A stretch of DNA of 64,000 bases, taken from assembly GCA_937951615.1 (NCBI GenBank), contig CALFBH010000003.1, forward strand, positions 23,344 to 87,343. The letters are read 5' to 3'. Below are positions 19,555-28,040 of the stretch, piece after piece. The notes under the pieces are model-generated. The model saw only the letters and a list, made by a program, of their open reading frames with translations, was not told the DNA's origin and did not search any database. This DNA is from an uncultured Saprospiraceae bacterium (GTDB taxonomy: Bacteria > Bacteroidota > Bacteroidia > Chitinophagales > Saprospiraceae). Position 1 is the stretch's first letter, and every line of letters starts with the position of its first letter. The translations under genes and the position numbers were made by a program.

Positions 19555-20388
19555 ATGAAAAGAATAGCAAAGCATCTTTTTATAGTTATGCTATTGACCA
19601 TCTTCACACAAGTTGGTGGTATTATCTGGTTGTTATGTGTGCCGATATTCAATTGGGTAAACCGAAAAAACAGTTCAAGTATTCAAAAAAAACTAATAAA
19701 GACAACTGCCTTTCTCAGTATCTATCTATTGTTATGCTGGACATTGGTTCCGGCTTTCGCCAAATATGGAGGACGAGTAGCTTTGCCAACAAAATATTCA
19801 ACAGCCTTTCCCGTAGCTCCTGCCAATAAATTGTTTTGCTGGATGAACCGACATTATGTAAGCCCAAAAATGAAAACAAGTCTGCAAGAAATCGCACTGA
19901 ACATGCAAGAAAAATATCCCGACACAAGACTACAATACTTAGATGCTAATTTCCCATTTCTAAAAGGCTTCCCATTGCTCCCACACCTCAGCCATAATGA
20001 CGGGCGAAAACTGGATATTGCTTTTTTATATCAGGATACAAAAACAGGAAAACCCATCAACGGACGCCGTATTTCATTCACCGGCTATGGCGTTTGTGAG
20101 GAAGCGAGAAAAGGCGAGTACAATCAGGTAGCAGCCTGTGCAAAACAAGGCGGAAAGATGTACAGCATGATGAAAAAAATCACCCCACAAAACAGAAAAG
20201 GCATGAGCTTAGACGAAAAAAGAACCACCGAACTCCTCCGAAATTTAACACAACACCAATCCGTCACTCGCCTGTTTATAGAACCCCATTTGAAAACCAG
20301 ATTAGGTCTGAGTGGCGAGAAAAAAATCCGTTTCCACGGCTGCCATGCAGTACGACATGACGACCATATACACATAGAAGTAAAATAA
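19555..20388 (+). CDS. Membrane-anchored LAS-type (M15/M74-like) peptidoglycan peptidase
   Basis: 277 residues from the ATG at 19555. An earlier frame start at 19480 only adds repeat-coded residues (RNPTTRNPQPN). Two membrane segments lie near residues 9-33 and 53-70. The catalytic part carries the LAS metallopeptidase signature: H147 and D154 (HNDGRKLD, an H-x6-D) and H271-x-H273 (HDDHIHIEV), the zinc-binding set of MepA and D-Ala-D-Ala peptidases. Such enzymes cut peptide cross-links in the cell wall. The gene is framed by two copies of a ~100 bp repeat (19440-19554 and 20399-20498) and converges with the next gene. MepA-like specificity is inferred. Confidence 0.68.
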   Translation: MKRIAKHLFIVMLLTIFTQVGGIIWLLCVPIFNWVNRKNSSSIQKKLIKTTAFLSIYLLLCWTLVPAFAKYGGRVALPTKYSTAFPVAPANKLFCWMNRHYVSPKMKTSLQEIALNMQEKYPDTRLQYLDANFPFLKGFPLLPHLSHNDGRKLDIAFLYQDTKTGKPINGRRISFTGYGVCEEARKGEYNQVAACAKQGGKMYSMMKKITPQNRKGMSLDEKRTTELLRNLTQHQSVTRLFIEPHLKTRLGLSGEKKIRFHGCHAVRHDDHIHIEVK

Positions 20389-20398
20389 TTGACTACCC

Positions 20399-20498
20399 AT
20401 AACCCTCTTAGTGACCCTTCGCACCTTAGTGGTTCAAAAACACATCCCGATGCGCCACCCAACAACCCGCAACCCGCAACTCACAACCCAATCACTAA
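20399..20498. repeat. Right copy of direct repeat flanking the LAS-peptidase gene
   Basis: CTCTTAGTGACCCTTCG ... TTAGTGGTTCAAAAACACATCCCGATGCG ... CCCAACAACCCGCAACCCGC, parallel to 19440-19554 but diverged and shorter. Confidence 0.6.
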
Positions 20499-22154
20499 TC
20501 AAACCTTAAAAAACACCACCTGATAAGTCCGCTCATTCACCCGAATCCAAGCCCGATACACCCCAGGCGGATAATCCCCAACATCAGGAATCCTTTCAAT
20601 TACCTTTTCGTTAGCCAGATATTTATTTTTAGCTTGAAACATAGGGCGACCATAAGCATTTAAAACATCAACATAGACTTCATTGAAATTATAAGAAGGC
20701 ATATCCAGCTTAAAAGAAATATGATCACGAACTGGATGAGGATGAGTAAAATTAGCCTGACCTTGCATAATAATCGCATTATCTGACAAGAGCATATAAG
20801 CCCGATAAAAATCAGGAATCCCATACCCCAGCTTTTCATCAGGCGCATAAGCCTGCGTAGCACTCAATTCAATAGCCTCCATAATATCCATATTCGTCTT
20901 CTCAGGAAAAGCCGACCACAAAGAAGCCACCATACCAGCCATCACAGGCGAGGCAAAAGAAGTACCACTCGACGAATCAACCTGATAAGAATACAAAGAA
21001 GCAACGATAGTTTCCAGTCCGCGAGCAGCTACATTCGGCTTAATACTACCATCTGAACCAGGACCAAAAGAACTGAAGTAGGCTTTTTGGCGATAACGAT
21101 CCACGGCAGCAACTGCCATCACACTATCACCGTCGGCGGGTGCGCCTATATATTTCCAGGAATCTCCACCGGAATTGCCTGCACTATTGACCACCAAAAT
21201 ACCTTTACTCGCAGCAATATCAGCAGCAACAGAAGACCGGCAAATATCTCCACACATATCTGCATAAGTATGGTTCATTTTCTTTTTATCAAAAGTCGTA
21301 TAACCCAGTGAAGAATTAACCACATCCACCCCAAGACTATCTGCATACTCAATACCTGCTGCCCAGTTGTCTTCTTCCACCACCAGTTCTGAACCTGTTT
21401 CTTCTGTGCGCAGACAAATATAAGCAGCATCCGGTGCAGTCCCAACCATCAGTCCAGGTAGGTTGGCTGCCATCGTAGATAAAACTTGCGATCCATGCGA
21501 ACTCGCTTCATAAGCATAGTCATCATCATACACAAAATCCCGGCTGTCCAGCAAGCGTCCATCCAGACGAAGGCTGTCAAAAAAAGGCATAATATCTACA
21601 TTGGTAAAACCGCCATCCAACACCGCAACCATAATACCATCACCGCGATGTCCCATGTCATGCAATTGATGTCCATTGAGCATTCTGATTTGCTGACCAG
21701 CATAGCCATAATAGTCGGAAACCCGAGTGTAGGTGCTGACCGGGTCACGATTTTTATCCTTACGGAAATGGTATTTTTGTGGTCGATATTTTCCGACGAC
21801 CGTCGTTTTTTTGACAAATGGCAGTTGCTCTATTTGGGCGAAAGCCTCCTCATCTGCATGTACAATAGCTGTATTGAACCACTTAGACACATTAAGTACT
21901 TTTGCACCAGTTGCCCGTATCTGACTAAGGTATATTGGCGTAATAGGCAAGTCCATTTCATCAATGCTGATACCTTGTTTTTTACGTCGTTCAATAGCAC
22001 GAGGAGAAAGAAATTCTTGTGCTTGAAAGATGCTATACGGACTGTCATTTTTATCCGTAAACTCAACACGGTATTTGTCGAATTTTTTTTGTGCAAATAA
22101 AGGGCTAAATAAAGATAGACAGCTAATGAGCAACAGTAAACGCATGATTTTCAT
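20499..22154 (-). CDS. Secreted subtilisin-like serine protease with T9SS-like C-terminus
   Basis: 551 residues with signal peptide MKIMRLLLLISCLSLFSPLFAQ. An inhibitor-I9-like prodomain (residues ~25-125, YRVEFTDKNDSPYS) is followed by a canonical S8 domain: VAVLDGGF (Asp), SSHGSQVLSTMAA (His), VVNSAGNSGG (oxyanion Asn) and SSGTSFASPVMAG (Ser). The last ~80 residues (HPVRDHISFKL ... GVYRAWIRVNERTYQVVFFKV) look like a sorting domain. The ATG at 22154 overlaps the TGA of rloB in an ATGA junction, so translation is probably coupled to the defence pair upstream. A start at 22145 (MRLLLLIS) is also possible. Its predicted extracellular location makes a direct role in defence uncertain. Confidence 0.85.
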   Translation of the reverse strand: MKIMRLLLLISCLSLFSPLFAQKKFDKYRVEFTDKNDSPYSIFQAQEFLSPRAIERRKKQGISIDEMDLPITPIYLSQIRATGAKVLNVSKWFNTAIVHADEEAFAQIEQLPFVKKTTVVGKYRPQKYHFRKDKNRDPVSTYTRVSDYYGYAGQQIRMLNGHQLHDMGHRGDGIMVAVLDGGFTNVDIMPFFDSLRLDGRLLDSRDFVYDDDYAYEASSHGSQVLSTMAANLPGLMVGTAPDAAYICLRTEETGSELVVEEDNWAAGIEYADSLGVDVVNSSLGYTTFDKKKMNHTYADMCGDICRSSVAADIAASKGILVVNSAGNSGGDSWKYIGAPADGDSVMAVAAVDRYRQKAYFSSFGPGSDGSIKPNVAARGLETIVASLYSYQVDSSSGTSFASPVMAGMVASLWSAFPEKTNMDIMEAIELSATQAYAPDEKLGYGIPDFYRAYMLLSDNAIIMQGQANFTHPHPVRDHISFKLDMPSYNFNEVYVDVLNAYGRPMFQAKNKYLANEKVIERIPDVGDYPPGVYRAWIRVNERTYQVVFFKV

Positions 22155-22831
22155 TTTTTTGACAATTCGACCAACTTGGTTTTCAAAAATGTTTCAAAGT
22201 CATTTTTACCGATGACTTCAATGAGGGCTTCTCCCAGTTGGTAAACTTTTGTTTCGCCAGTATTGGGCATAAAGTGTTTCTTATCAATATTTGCTTTCTT
22301 AGCATTGTGAATTGCTTTGGGTAAATCAGGGATAAATGTGTAGGGATTGTAGCCTCCTTTTTCCAGTTTAGATATCGCATTTTTGAGTGCTTTGGGACTT
22401 ATGTTTTCAAGAAGTTCACTTTTCTTATGAAAATACAGCCATACTTCAAAGCAAGGATTGCTGATAACAATATGCCAATTCGGATAGTCATTGCAATAAT
22501 CGGCAATAGTCTGCAATTGCTCATTTGTCCATCGGTCTTTATCCATGACAAACCACAAATCATCTTCATCGGTCAAGCCTTCTTTCTCAATATATTTTAC
22601 AGCCCGATCCAAGACCCATTTTGGAGCTGATTTGGTTTCATATTTGTCTTTTAATTCTTGTTCATTGATTTTATCCTCTATAATGTCCACCGTTACTTTT
22701 CTTGACATGTACTCAAACAAACGGAAATATTCCGGCTCTCGCTTACCACCTTCGCAGGCAATAGCGAATAACTTATAATCACGCACCAGTTTTAGAGGTG
22801 TATCTCGCTGGTATCCTCGCTTTTTACGCAT
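22151..22831 (-). CDS. rloB: RloB-family protein (AbiLii-like, Toprim-type effector candidate)
   Basis: 226 residues. The pattern of RloB proteins is clear: ACEGGKREPEYF (residues 25-36), WFVMDKDRW (93-101) and SNPCFEVWLYFH (124-135). The acidic residues in these blocks are those expected for a Toprim-like metal site. RloB proteins occur beside AAA15 ATPases as in AbiL (AbiLi-AbiLii) and are analogous to the AriA-AriB pair of PARIS, which trigger abortive phage defence. Here the start overlaps the ATPase stop by 8 bases (ATGCGTAA) and the stop overlaps the protease start by 4, so all three genes form one tight unit. The enzymatic activity is inferred from the family. Confidence 0.85.
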   Translation of the reverse strand: MRKKRGYQRDTPLKLVRDYKLFAIACEGGKREPEYFRLFEYMSRKVTVDIIEDKINEQELKDKYETKSAPKWVLDRAVKYIEKEGLTDEDDLWFVMDKDRWTNEQLQTIADYCNDYPNWHIVISNPCFEVWLYFHKKSELLENISPKALKNAISKLEKGGYNPYTFIPDLPKAIHNAKKANIDKKHFMPNTGETKVYQLGEALIEVIGKNDFETFLKTKLVELSKK

Positions 22832-24161
22832 CTGTGGCTTGCCAGTTTAATTGTTTTAAATTAGCAGTAAAAGGAACAGCTCCAAACCTGCCTTTCAAAT
22901 AACCTTTACGAATATCTAAGTCATAACGAGGTTTGAATTCGCTTAGAGAATATAGATTTGTGGCACCACCTTTGTCCTTTTCTGCAAACCATATTTCGTC
23001 TTGGCGGAAGATGTTAAGGTTGAGTAAGTTGGATTCATGAGTAGTGAATAGTAGTTGTCCATTGGTGTTTGGTTCATCCATTATTTTTTTTACGAAATCA
23101 TCTAATAAGACAATGTGTAAACTACGATCTATTTCATCAATGATATAAGTGTTTCCAAGTTCTAAAACTCCCATAAACATGGGAATAAATTCTATTAACC
23201 GTCGTGTTCCGTCAGACTCTTCAGATATGTTAAAGTTTACGTTGTGATTATTTAAATTTTTGTGTATAGTTCTTATCTGTTTGACAACATATCTATTTTT
23301 TTCTTTAAGAATCCTAACAAAACTGTGACCAATATCTATAAATAAGGATTGATTTTCTCCAATACTCTCAAGAGTCTTGTTTTTTAAGTCATCATCCATG
23401 TTTTGAAAAAAATCGTCAAAACCAATAGTTTCTACTGATAATTTCTTCACTCCTGTATCAAAAGAGTCTATCAGTTCATTAACGGATTCGGCTATTTTAC
23501 TGGATTGAGAGATGCCAGAGAGGACACCATAGGACTTGCTAGCAGGATAGATAATAATCAAATGTTCACGTATCCACTGCCTAACATTATCAATATCTTT
23601 GATTTTTAAATTTTCAGATTTTCCTACTAACAGTTCGTCGCTTTGAAGTAAGTTGTCCTCCATTAATTCTACTAACAATTCACTCTTTTTTGTTTTGATA
23701 TAAGACTTCCCGAATTTGATTTTTGATTGACCACTTTTATTCGTTTTACGTTCGAATACCAGTTTATCTTCTTTGTCAATACCAGAAATATACAACCACT
23801 CTTTTTTAATTACATTACCATTAATACTTACCCCATAGGCATAAATCTTTCTTTTATAATAAAATTCAATCTCAAACTCAGAAGGGACATTTAATTTTGT
23901 TTTATCCAGTCTGAATTTTTGTGAATTGATAGATTTTTCCAAACCACCATTTTCTACTATCGTTTTTAAATAATCAATTGCTTTAACAAGATTAGACTTC
24001 CCCGCTCCATTAGCCCCATAGATAGCAGCACCTTTCAGGATATTTAATTTTCCTGCCTTATACACATGATGTTTATGTCTTCGGGATGATCCCGCCAACA
24101 TATTAAACTCTTTTTCTTCATTGAAGGAAAGAAAATTGGATACGACAAATCTGATTAGCAT
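22824..24161 (-). CDS. AAA15/OLD-like ATPase of RloAB/AbiL-type defence pair
   Basis: 445 residues. MLIRFVVSNFLSFNEEKEF is the typical first strand of AAA15/AAA_21 ATPases. Walker A is GANGAGKS at residues 49-56. The signature-like block SEESDGTRRLIEF is followed by Walker B TYIIDEIDRSLH and a QLLFTTHESNLL switch segment. The tail DIRKGYLKGRFGAVP is common in this family. It forms a coupled pair with RloB downstream. In AbiL and PARIS the ATPase senses phage and releases or activates the Toprim partner; by analogy this one would be the sensor. It is the first gene of the leftward unit; no clear promoter motif was found in the ~160 bases before it. Confidence 0.85.
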   Translation of the reverse strand: MLIRFVVSNFLSFNEEKEFNMLAGSSRRHKHHVYKAGKLNILKGAAIYGANGAGKSNLVKAIDYLKTIVENGGLEKSINSQKFRLDKTKLNVPSEFEIEFYYKRKIYAYGVSINGNVIKKEWLYISGIDKEDKLVFERKTNKSGQSKIKFGKSYIKTKKSELLVELMEDNLLQSDELLVGKSENLKIKDIDNVRQWIREHLIIIYPASKSYGVLSGISQSSKIAESVNELIDSFDTGVKKLSVETIGFDDFFQNMDDDLKNKTLESIGENQSLFIDIGHSFVRILKEKNRYVVKQIRTIHKNLNNHNVNFNISEESDGTRRLIEFIPMFMGVLELGNTYIIDEIDRSLHIVLLDDFVKKIMDEPNTNGQLLFTTHESNLLNLNIFRQDEIWFAEKDKGGATNLYSLSEFKPRYDLDIRKGYLKGRFGAVPFTANLKQLNWQATDA

Positions 24162-24325
24162 AATTTAAAGTCTTAAATTAGAACGATATTTTCTCTTAAT
24201 CAACGCAAATTTAGCCCAAAATAAGATAAAAATCCACATTTTTAGAGAAAAAAACGTCTTGATGTGCGCAATCTATTACCTCGTAACCTACTCAACCAAT
24301 CACCAATCAACCAATCACCACTCAA

Positions 24326-25288
24326 CTACTCCCCATCATCCTCATCCTCCCGCTTAGCTTTCAAATCACGATTCACAGCAATGCCAGCGTTCAACTCAAA
24401 ACCAATCAACAAAATCAGCGAATTGAGTTGCAACCAGACCATGGATACGATAAGCGTTCCCAGCGAACCATAGACTTGATTATATCTGCCAAACTCATTG
24501 ACAAAAAAAGAAAAAATCAGTGAAATAAAAATAGTCAGTATAGTAGCCACTGTAGCACCAGGCGAAATAAAGGGAAACTTCCGCCTCGTTGCTGGTCCCA
24601 GTCGATAAATCGTAGAAATCGCACTATAAAACAAAGCCAGAATCACCAGCCAACGTAAAATAGTGATGGCAATATAACTGAATTGACTCGCATTTATGAC
24701 TTCCAGCGCAAGCGTGAGAATCCTGCCACCCAGTACAATAAAAAGTACAGAAGCAATCAGCAGTAAAAATAAAATCAGCATAATCTGAAAAGCAACCCCG
24801 CGAATTTGGAATATATTACGTTTGCGAAAAGTTTCAGGATAAGCCTTATTGAAGGTAGACATGATTGAAAAAACGCCATTAGAAGAAAACCAGATAGCGA
24901 GAATAAAACCTACAGAAAGCAAGCCGCCACGTGGGATAATGACCAAATCAGTCACCGTACTCTGTAAAAGCTCATAAGCATTGACAGGCATCAAATCCTT
25001 CATGAAATCGAGCAGAGTCGCATCGAGGTTTTGGATGGGAATATAAGGCAGCAGAGAAAAGAAAAAAATGATGGACGGAAACAAAGCCAACATAAAGCTA
25101 AACGCGATGGCGCGCGCTCGCACTGTGAGTTTGTTCCGTTTCAGTTCATTATGGATAAATGTAGCAATATCGTAAATCGGAATTTTGGCAAAACCGGGCA
25201 GGGTAGTGGTCTTGGTCCAGCTCATCAGCCATTTGAATAAGGGATGCCCTATGATATAATCAATGATTTGTTCAATTAGCCTTTTCAA
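24326..25288 (-). CDS. YihY/virulence factor BrkB family membrane protein
   Basis: 320 residues with about six membrane segments (for example FSFMLALFPSIIFFFSLLPYI, GLLSVGFILAIWFSSNG, IMLILFLLLIASVLFIVLGG, VATILTIFISLIFSFFVN). The blocks RARAIAFSFMLALFPS and WLQLNSLILLIGFELNAG fit the BrkB/YihY family, once misnamed RNase BN. Its transport role is not settled. The C-terminus is charged (KAKREDEDDGE). The start overlaps the end of the thioesterase gene by 17 bases, so the two are cotranscribed. The stop is followed by a CAACCAATCACC phrase repeat (about 24290-24325). Confidence 0.85.
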   Translation of the reverse strand: MKRLIEQIIDYIIGHPLFKWLMSWTKTTTLPGFAKIPIYDIATFIHNELKRNKLTVRARAIAFSFMLALFPSIIFFFSLLPYIPIQNLDATLLDFMKDLMPVNAYELLQSTVTDLVIIPRGGLLSVGFILAIWFSSNGVFSIMSTFNKAYPETFRKRNIFQIRGVAFQIMLILFLLLIASVLFIVLGGRILTLALEVINASQFSYIAITILRWLVILALFYSAISTIYRLGPATRRKFPFISPGATVATILTIFISLIFSFFVNEFGRYNQVYGSLGTLIVSMVWLQLNSLILLIGFELNAGIAVNRDLKAKREDEDDGE

Positions 25289-25688
25289 AATAAGGGTGTA
25301 TTTTTTCTAGTAAATTTTTGGGCGCGTAAGTAGTTTTCATCGTCTTAGCATCCACAAAAGCCAGCTTGACTTCACCAGCATTAGCCAGCTTACCCGATTC
25401 CAGAAAAACTTCCATCTTGAAAGTTACATGAGTACTGGGAAGTTTTTTAATGGTCGTCCGAATCGTAATCAATTCGTCATAGCACGGGGCACGAAGATAC
25501 CGAATATGAATAGCAGCAACAGGGCACATCACACCCTCTTCTTCCAGCCTTTTATAAGGGAAACCGATACTCCGAAGTAGTTCCGCCCGTCCAATCTCAT
25601 AATAGCGAGGATAATGCCCGTAATAGACATAGCCCATCTGATCAACATCAGCATAGCGAACGCGAATTTGATAATCATATTGTAACAT
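25272..25688 (-). CDS. YbgC/FadM-type acyl-CoA thioesterase
   Basis: 138 residues, the usual length of a single hot-dog domain. VRYADVDQMGYVYYGHYPRYYE is the catalytic region; Asp in DQMG is the likely nucleophile or base, as in 4-hydroxybenzoyl-CoA thioesterase. IHIRYLRAPCYDELITI and FLESGKLANAGEVKLAFVD complete the fold. It hydrolyses acyl-CoA or acyl-ACP thioesters; in many bacteria YbgC acts near the Tol-Pal system, but no tol genes are in this window. First gene of a two-gene leftward unit with the BrkB-like protein, and divergent from the desaturase. Confidence 0.85.
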   Translation of the reverse strand: MLQYDYQIRVRYADVDQMGYVYYGHYPRYYEIGRAELLRSIGFPYKRLEEEGVMCPVAAIHIRYLRAPCYDELITIRTTIKKLPSTHVTFKMEVFLESGKLANAGEVKLAFVDAKTMKTTYAPKNLLEKIHPYFEKAN

Positions 25689-25800
25689 AATCAGCGTTTA
25701 TGACGTAATTATTCTTGTGCAAAGCTAAGGAATCCAATGGTATTAAAAAGGTAGAGTCATTAATTTTCGAGCTTTGAACACTTTTCGCATTCCTTATTCT

Positions 25801-25829
25801 TTTGCAAGAATAAAAAATAATTACTTTTG
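25801..25829 (+). promoter_or_regulatory. Bacteroidota-type promoter before the desaturase
   Basis: TTTG at 25801-25804 and TACTTTTG at 25822-25829, 17 bases apart, match the TTTG-N17-23-TANNTTTG promoter and lie 56 bases before the ATG at 25885. Confidence 0.55.
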
Positions 25830-25884
25830 CGACATCACATCCTTCTAATCTCCCAAAATTTTACTGACTTAAACTGACTACATT

Positions 25885-26934
25885 ATGCGTTTAGAATTAG
25901 AAGAAGAAATTAAAACCAAATTAGCAGACTGGCGATCTATGATTGCTGAATACCAAATACCAAGTACCAAAAAGGCGATGATACAAATGGCGAATACGTT
26001 CCTGCCTTTTCTGGGACTTTGGAGGCTGATGTATTTTTCGCTAAACTGGTCGGTCTGGATAACCATATTACTGGCCTTTGTCAATGCTTTTTTCATGGTT
26101 AGAATATTTATTATTCAGCATGACTGTGGGCATCAGTCTTTTACGGTATCGAAAAAAGCGAACAACATTATTGGTTTTGTGTGCAGCCTGTTCAGCTCTT
26201 TGCCGTTCAAATACTGGGCAAGGGTTCATAATTATCACCATGGACATACTGGACAACTGGAAGAACGGGATATTGGAGACATTGACTTTCTGACTGTTCA
26301 GGAATTTAAGTCCAGAGGGAAATGGGGGAGAATGAAATATCGACTTTTCAGACATCCGCTGACGCTCTTTTGTTTTGTGCCAATTTATTATTTTGTGATT
26401 GCAAATCGCTTTCCAAAAACAGAATTTAAAGGCTTCAGAAAACGATTTAAATGGTCGCAAATTCGGAACAATCTGGCAATTCTGATCGTGTATAGTGCTT
26501 TAGCCTGGCTACTGGGTTGGCAGAAATTCCTCTTTATACAATTGTCTATTATTTTTATTTTTTCTGTTATCGCTTTTTGGTTTTTCTATGTGCAACATAC
26601 ACATGAGCAGACTTATCACAGCTGGCAGAAGAACTGGGATTTTTTATTGGCTTCAGTGAGAGGGGCGACCTATTATAAATTACCAAAATTATTTCAATGG
26701 CTGACCGGCAATATTGGGATACACCATATCCATCACCTATCTAGCCTGATTCCCAATTATAATCTGGAGAAATGTATGAAAGATAATCCCTTGCTCACGC
26801 AATACACCAATATTATTACCTTCAGAGACAGCCTGCAATCCGTCAGTAATAAGCTGTGGGATGAGCAAAAACAGATGATGATTTCTTTTAAAGAATTTTA
26901 TAGAATGGAAAGGCTGGGATTGCTGGGTAGTTAA
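25885..26934 (+). CDS. Membrane fatty acid desaturase
   Basis: 349 residues. The three histidine boxes of di-iron acyl-lipid desaturases are present: HDCGH (79-83), HNYHH (115-119) and HHIHH (280-284). Two hydrophobic pairs lie between them (residues ~33-76 and ~162-232). The spacing and the HHxHH third box fit the Delta-12/omega-3 type of FA_desaturase proteins, which introduce a double bond into membrane acyl chains and adjust fluidity. A promoter-like pair lies 56-84 bases upstream. A GGTCGATAGTCC phrase repeat follows the stop. Confidence 0.88.
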   Translation: MRLELEEEIKTKLADWRSMIAEYQIPSTKKAMIQMANTFLPFLGLWRLMYFSLNWSVWITILLAFVNAFFMVRIFIIQHDCGHQSFTVSKKANNIIGFVCSLFSSLPFKYWARVHNYHHGHTGQLEERDIGDIDFLTVQEFKSRGKWGRMKYRLFRHPLTLFCFVPIYYFVIANRFPKTEFKGFRKRFKWSQIRNNLAILIVYSALAWLLGWQKFLFIQLSIIFIFSVIAFWFFYVQHTHEQTYHSWQKNWDFLLASVRGATYYKLPKLFQWLTGNIGIHHIHHLSSLIPNYNLEKCMKDNPLLTQYTNIITFRDSLQSVSNKLWDEQKQMMISFKEFYRMERLGLLGS

Positions 26935-27258
26935 TTTTTGGTCGATAGTCCATGGTCCATAGTCGATAGAAAAATTACAATAAATCAAATTCATTTTGCT
27001 TCGCAAAATGCGTAAAAACTGAACAAAATTGTCATTCTCGTTAAAACAATTGACAACTATCGACTATGGACTATCGACTATGGACTATCAACAGCCGACC
27101 AATGTAAGTTTCACAACTTCCTGTCGAAGATGATGATTTTCAATCGCTGATTTCTCACTATTTTTGTCCGCTTTAAACAAGTTCTTATTGTTTTGGCACA
27201 ATATTTACAAGGAGAGAGCGTGACTAAGATACTCATCATCTCAAAACCATAATAAAAG
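26935..27258. repeat. Phrase-repeat element with central TTTTGC hairpin
   Basis: Left phrase GTCGATAGTCCATGGTCC (26940-26969), central hairpin CATTTTGCTTCGCAAAATG (26992-27010), right phrase GACTATGGACTATCGAC in inverse orientation (27056-27089). The arms can pair with each other. The rest of the gap to 27258 shows no gene. Confidence 0.65.
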
Positions 27259-27756
27259 ATGCAAAAAATACTTTTTATCATGTTGGCAGGCTTCATGGCT
27301 TGTATGACTGCTTACGGACAAACCGAGCCTGTACAGTCGAAAGGCAAAGATGTCGCTGAAACGCTTTCCCTGATTAAGGGACAATGGCGTTTTGTGTATA
27401 AAATTATAGAAAACGAAGTGCATTATGATACTCGTATCCAGCCGAATGCAGCAAATACCGAAATGGAAGTGGTCGTAGATACAATGGCCATTCATTCTTT
27501 TCAAATTGATGAAAGAGGACGAACTAAATACGCTGTTAATTGGGAAAACGCGCTTGGTGATTTGCTCGTAAACGAATGGGATGTTTCTGGGAAATGGGAT
27601 GTAAAGCAAACACCTAATGGAATTGATGTTCACATTCTGGATGCTTATTTTCCTGGCTGCCCACCGATTATAAGACGTATTGTCAATATCAATAAGAAAC
27701 AATTGTTTCTGCAGGATAGCCAGAGTGGAGACAAGTATTACTACGAAAAAAGATAA
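27259..27756 (+). CDS. Secreted protein of unknown function
   Basis: 165 residues with a Sec signal peptide MQKILFIMLAGFMACMTAYGQ; the Cys is not in a good lipobox. The mature part begins LSLIKGQWRFVYKIIENE and continues with alternating strands (TEMEVVVDTMAIHSFQID, GKWDVKQTPNGIDVHILDAYF). A 'GQWRF...' opening is common in lipocalin-like Bacteroidota proteins, but I cannot assign the family with confidence. Two strong hairpins follow its stop (27831-27866 and 27872-27903), so it is a single-gene transcript. The next gene, trxB, has its own promoter signal. Confidence 0.65.
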   Translation: MQKILFIMLAGFMACMTAYGQTEPVQSKGKDVAETLSLIKGQWRFVYKIIENEVHYDTRIQPNAANTEMEVVVDTMAIHSFQIDERGRTKYAVNWENALGDLLVNEWDVSGKWDVKQTPNGIDVHILDAYFPGCPPIIRRIVNINKKQLFLQDSQSGDKYYYEKR

Positions 27757-27830
27757 TAATATACAATTCAACTTCTCTGAATTTGAATTTGTATTTGAGC
27801 CTATATCTGTCGATAAACGCTTTTTTTATA

Positions 27831-27866
27831 AAAACGGGAATTTTGCAATTGCAAAATTCCCGTTTT
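27831..27866 (+). terminator. Perfect palindromic terminator
   Basis: AAAACGGGAATTTTGCAA pairs with its exact complement to 27866. Being symmetric with A and T flanks, it may act in both directions. Confidence 0.7.
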
Positions 27867-27871
27867 GTCTT

Positions 27872-27903
27872 CTATAGAGACAATTCGTGAATTGTCTCTA
27901 TAG
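27872..27903. repeat. 15-bp inverted repeat next to the terminator
   Basis: CTATAGAGACAATTC and its complement around a 2-base loop. It could form a second hairpin or be an operator for trxB. Confidence 0.5.
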
Positions 27904-27990
27904 AACGTTCGGTAGAAAACAATCTGACTGCTATTTTATGTCGGAATAAAACAATTTTATAGCAAAGCTTATTTTATACATAGAATAATG

Positions 27991-27998
27991 TATTTTTG
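27991..27998 (+). promoter_or_regulatory. Bacteroidota -7 box TATTTTTG before trxB
   Basis: TATTTTTG fits TANNTTTG, 42 bases before the trxB ATG. No convincing -33 TTTG is visible. Confidence 0.4.
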
Positions 27999-28040
27999 TT
28001 CCCCAAATGAAAAAAATGATTAAATAAAGTTTATAATATT

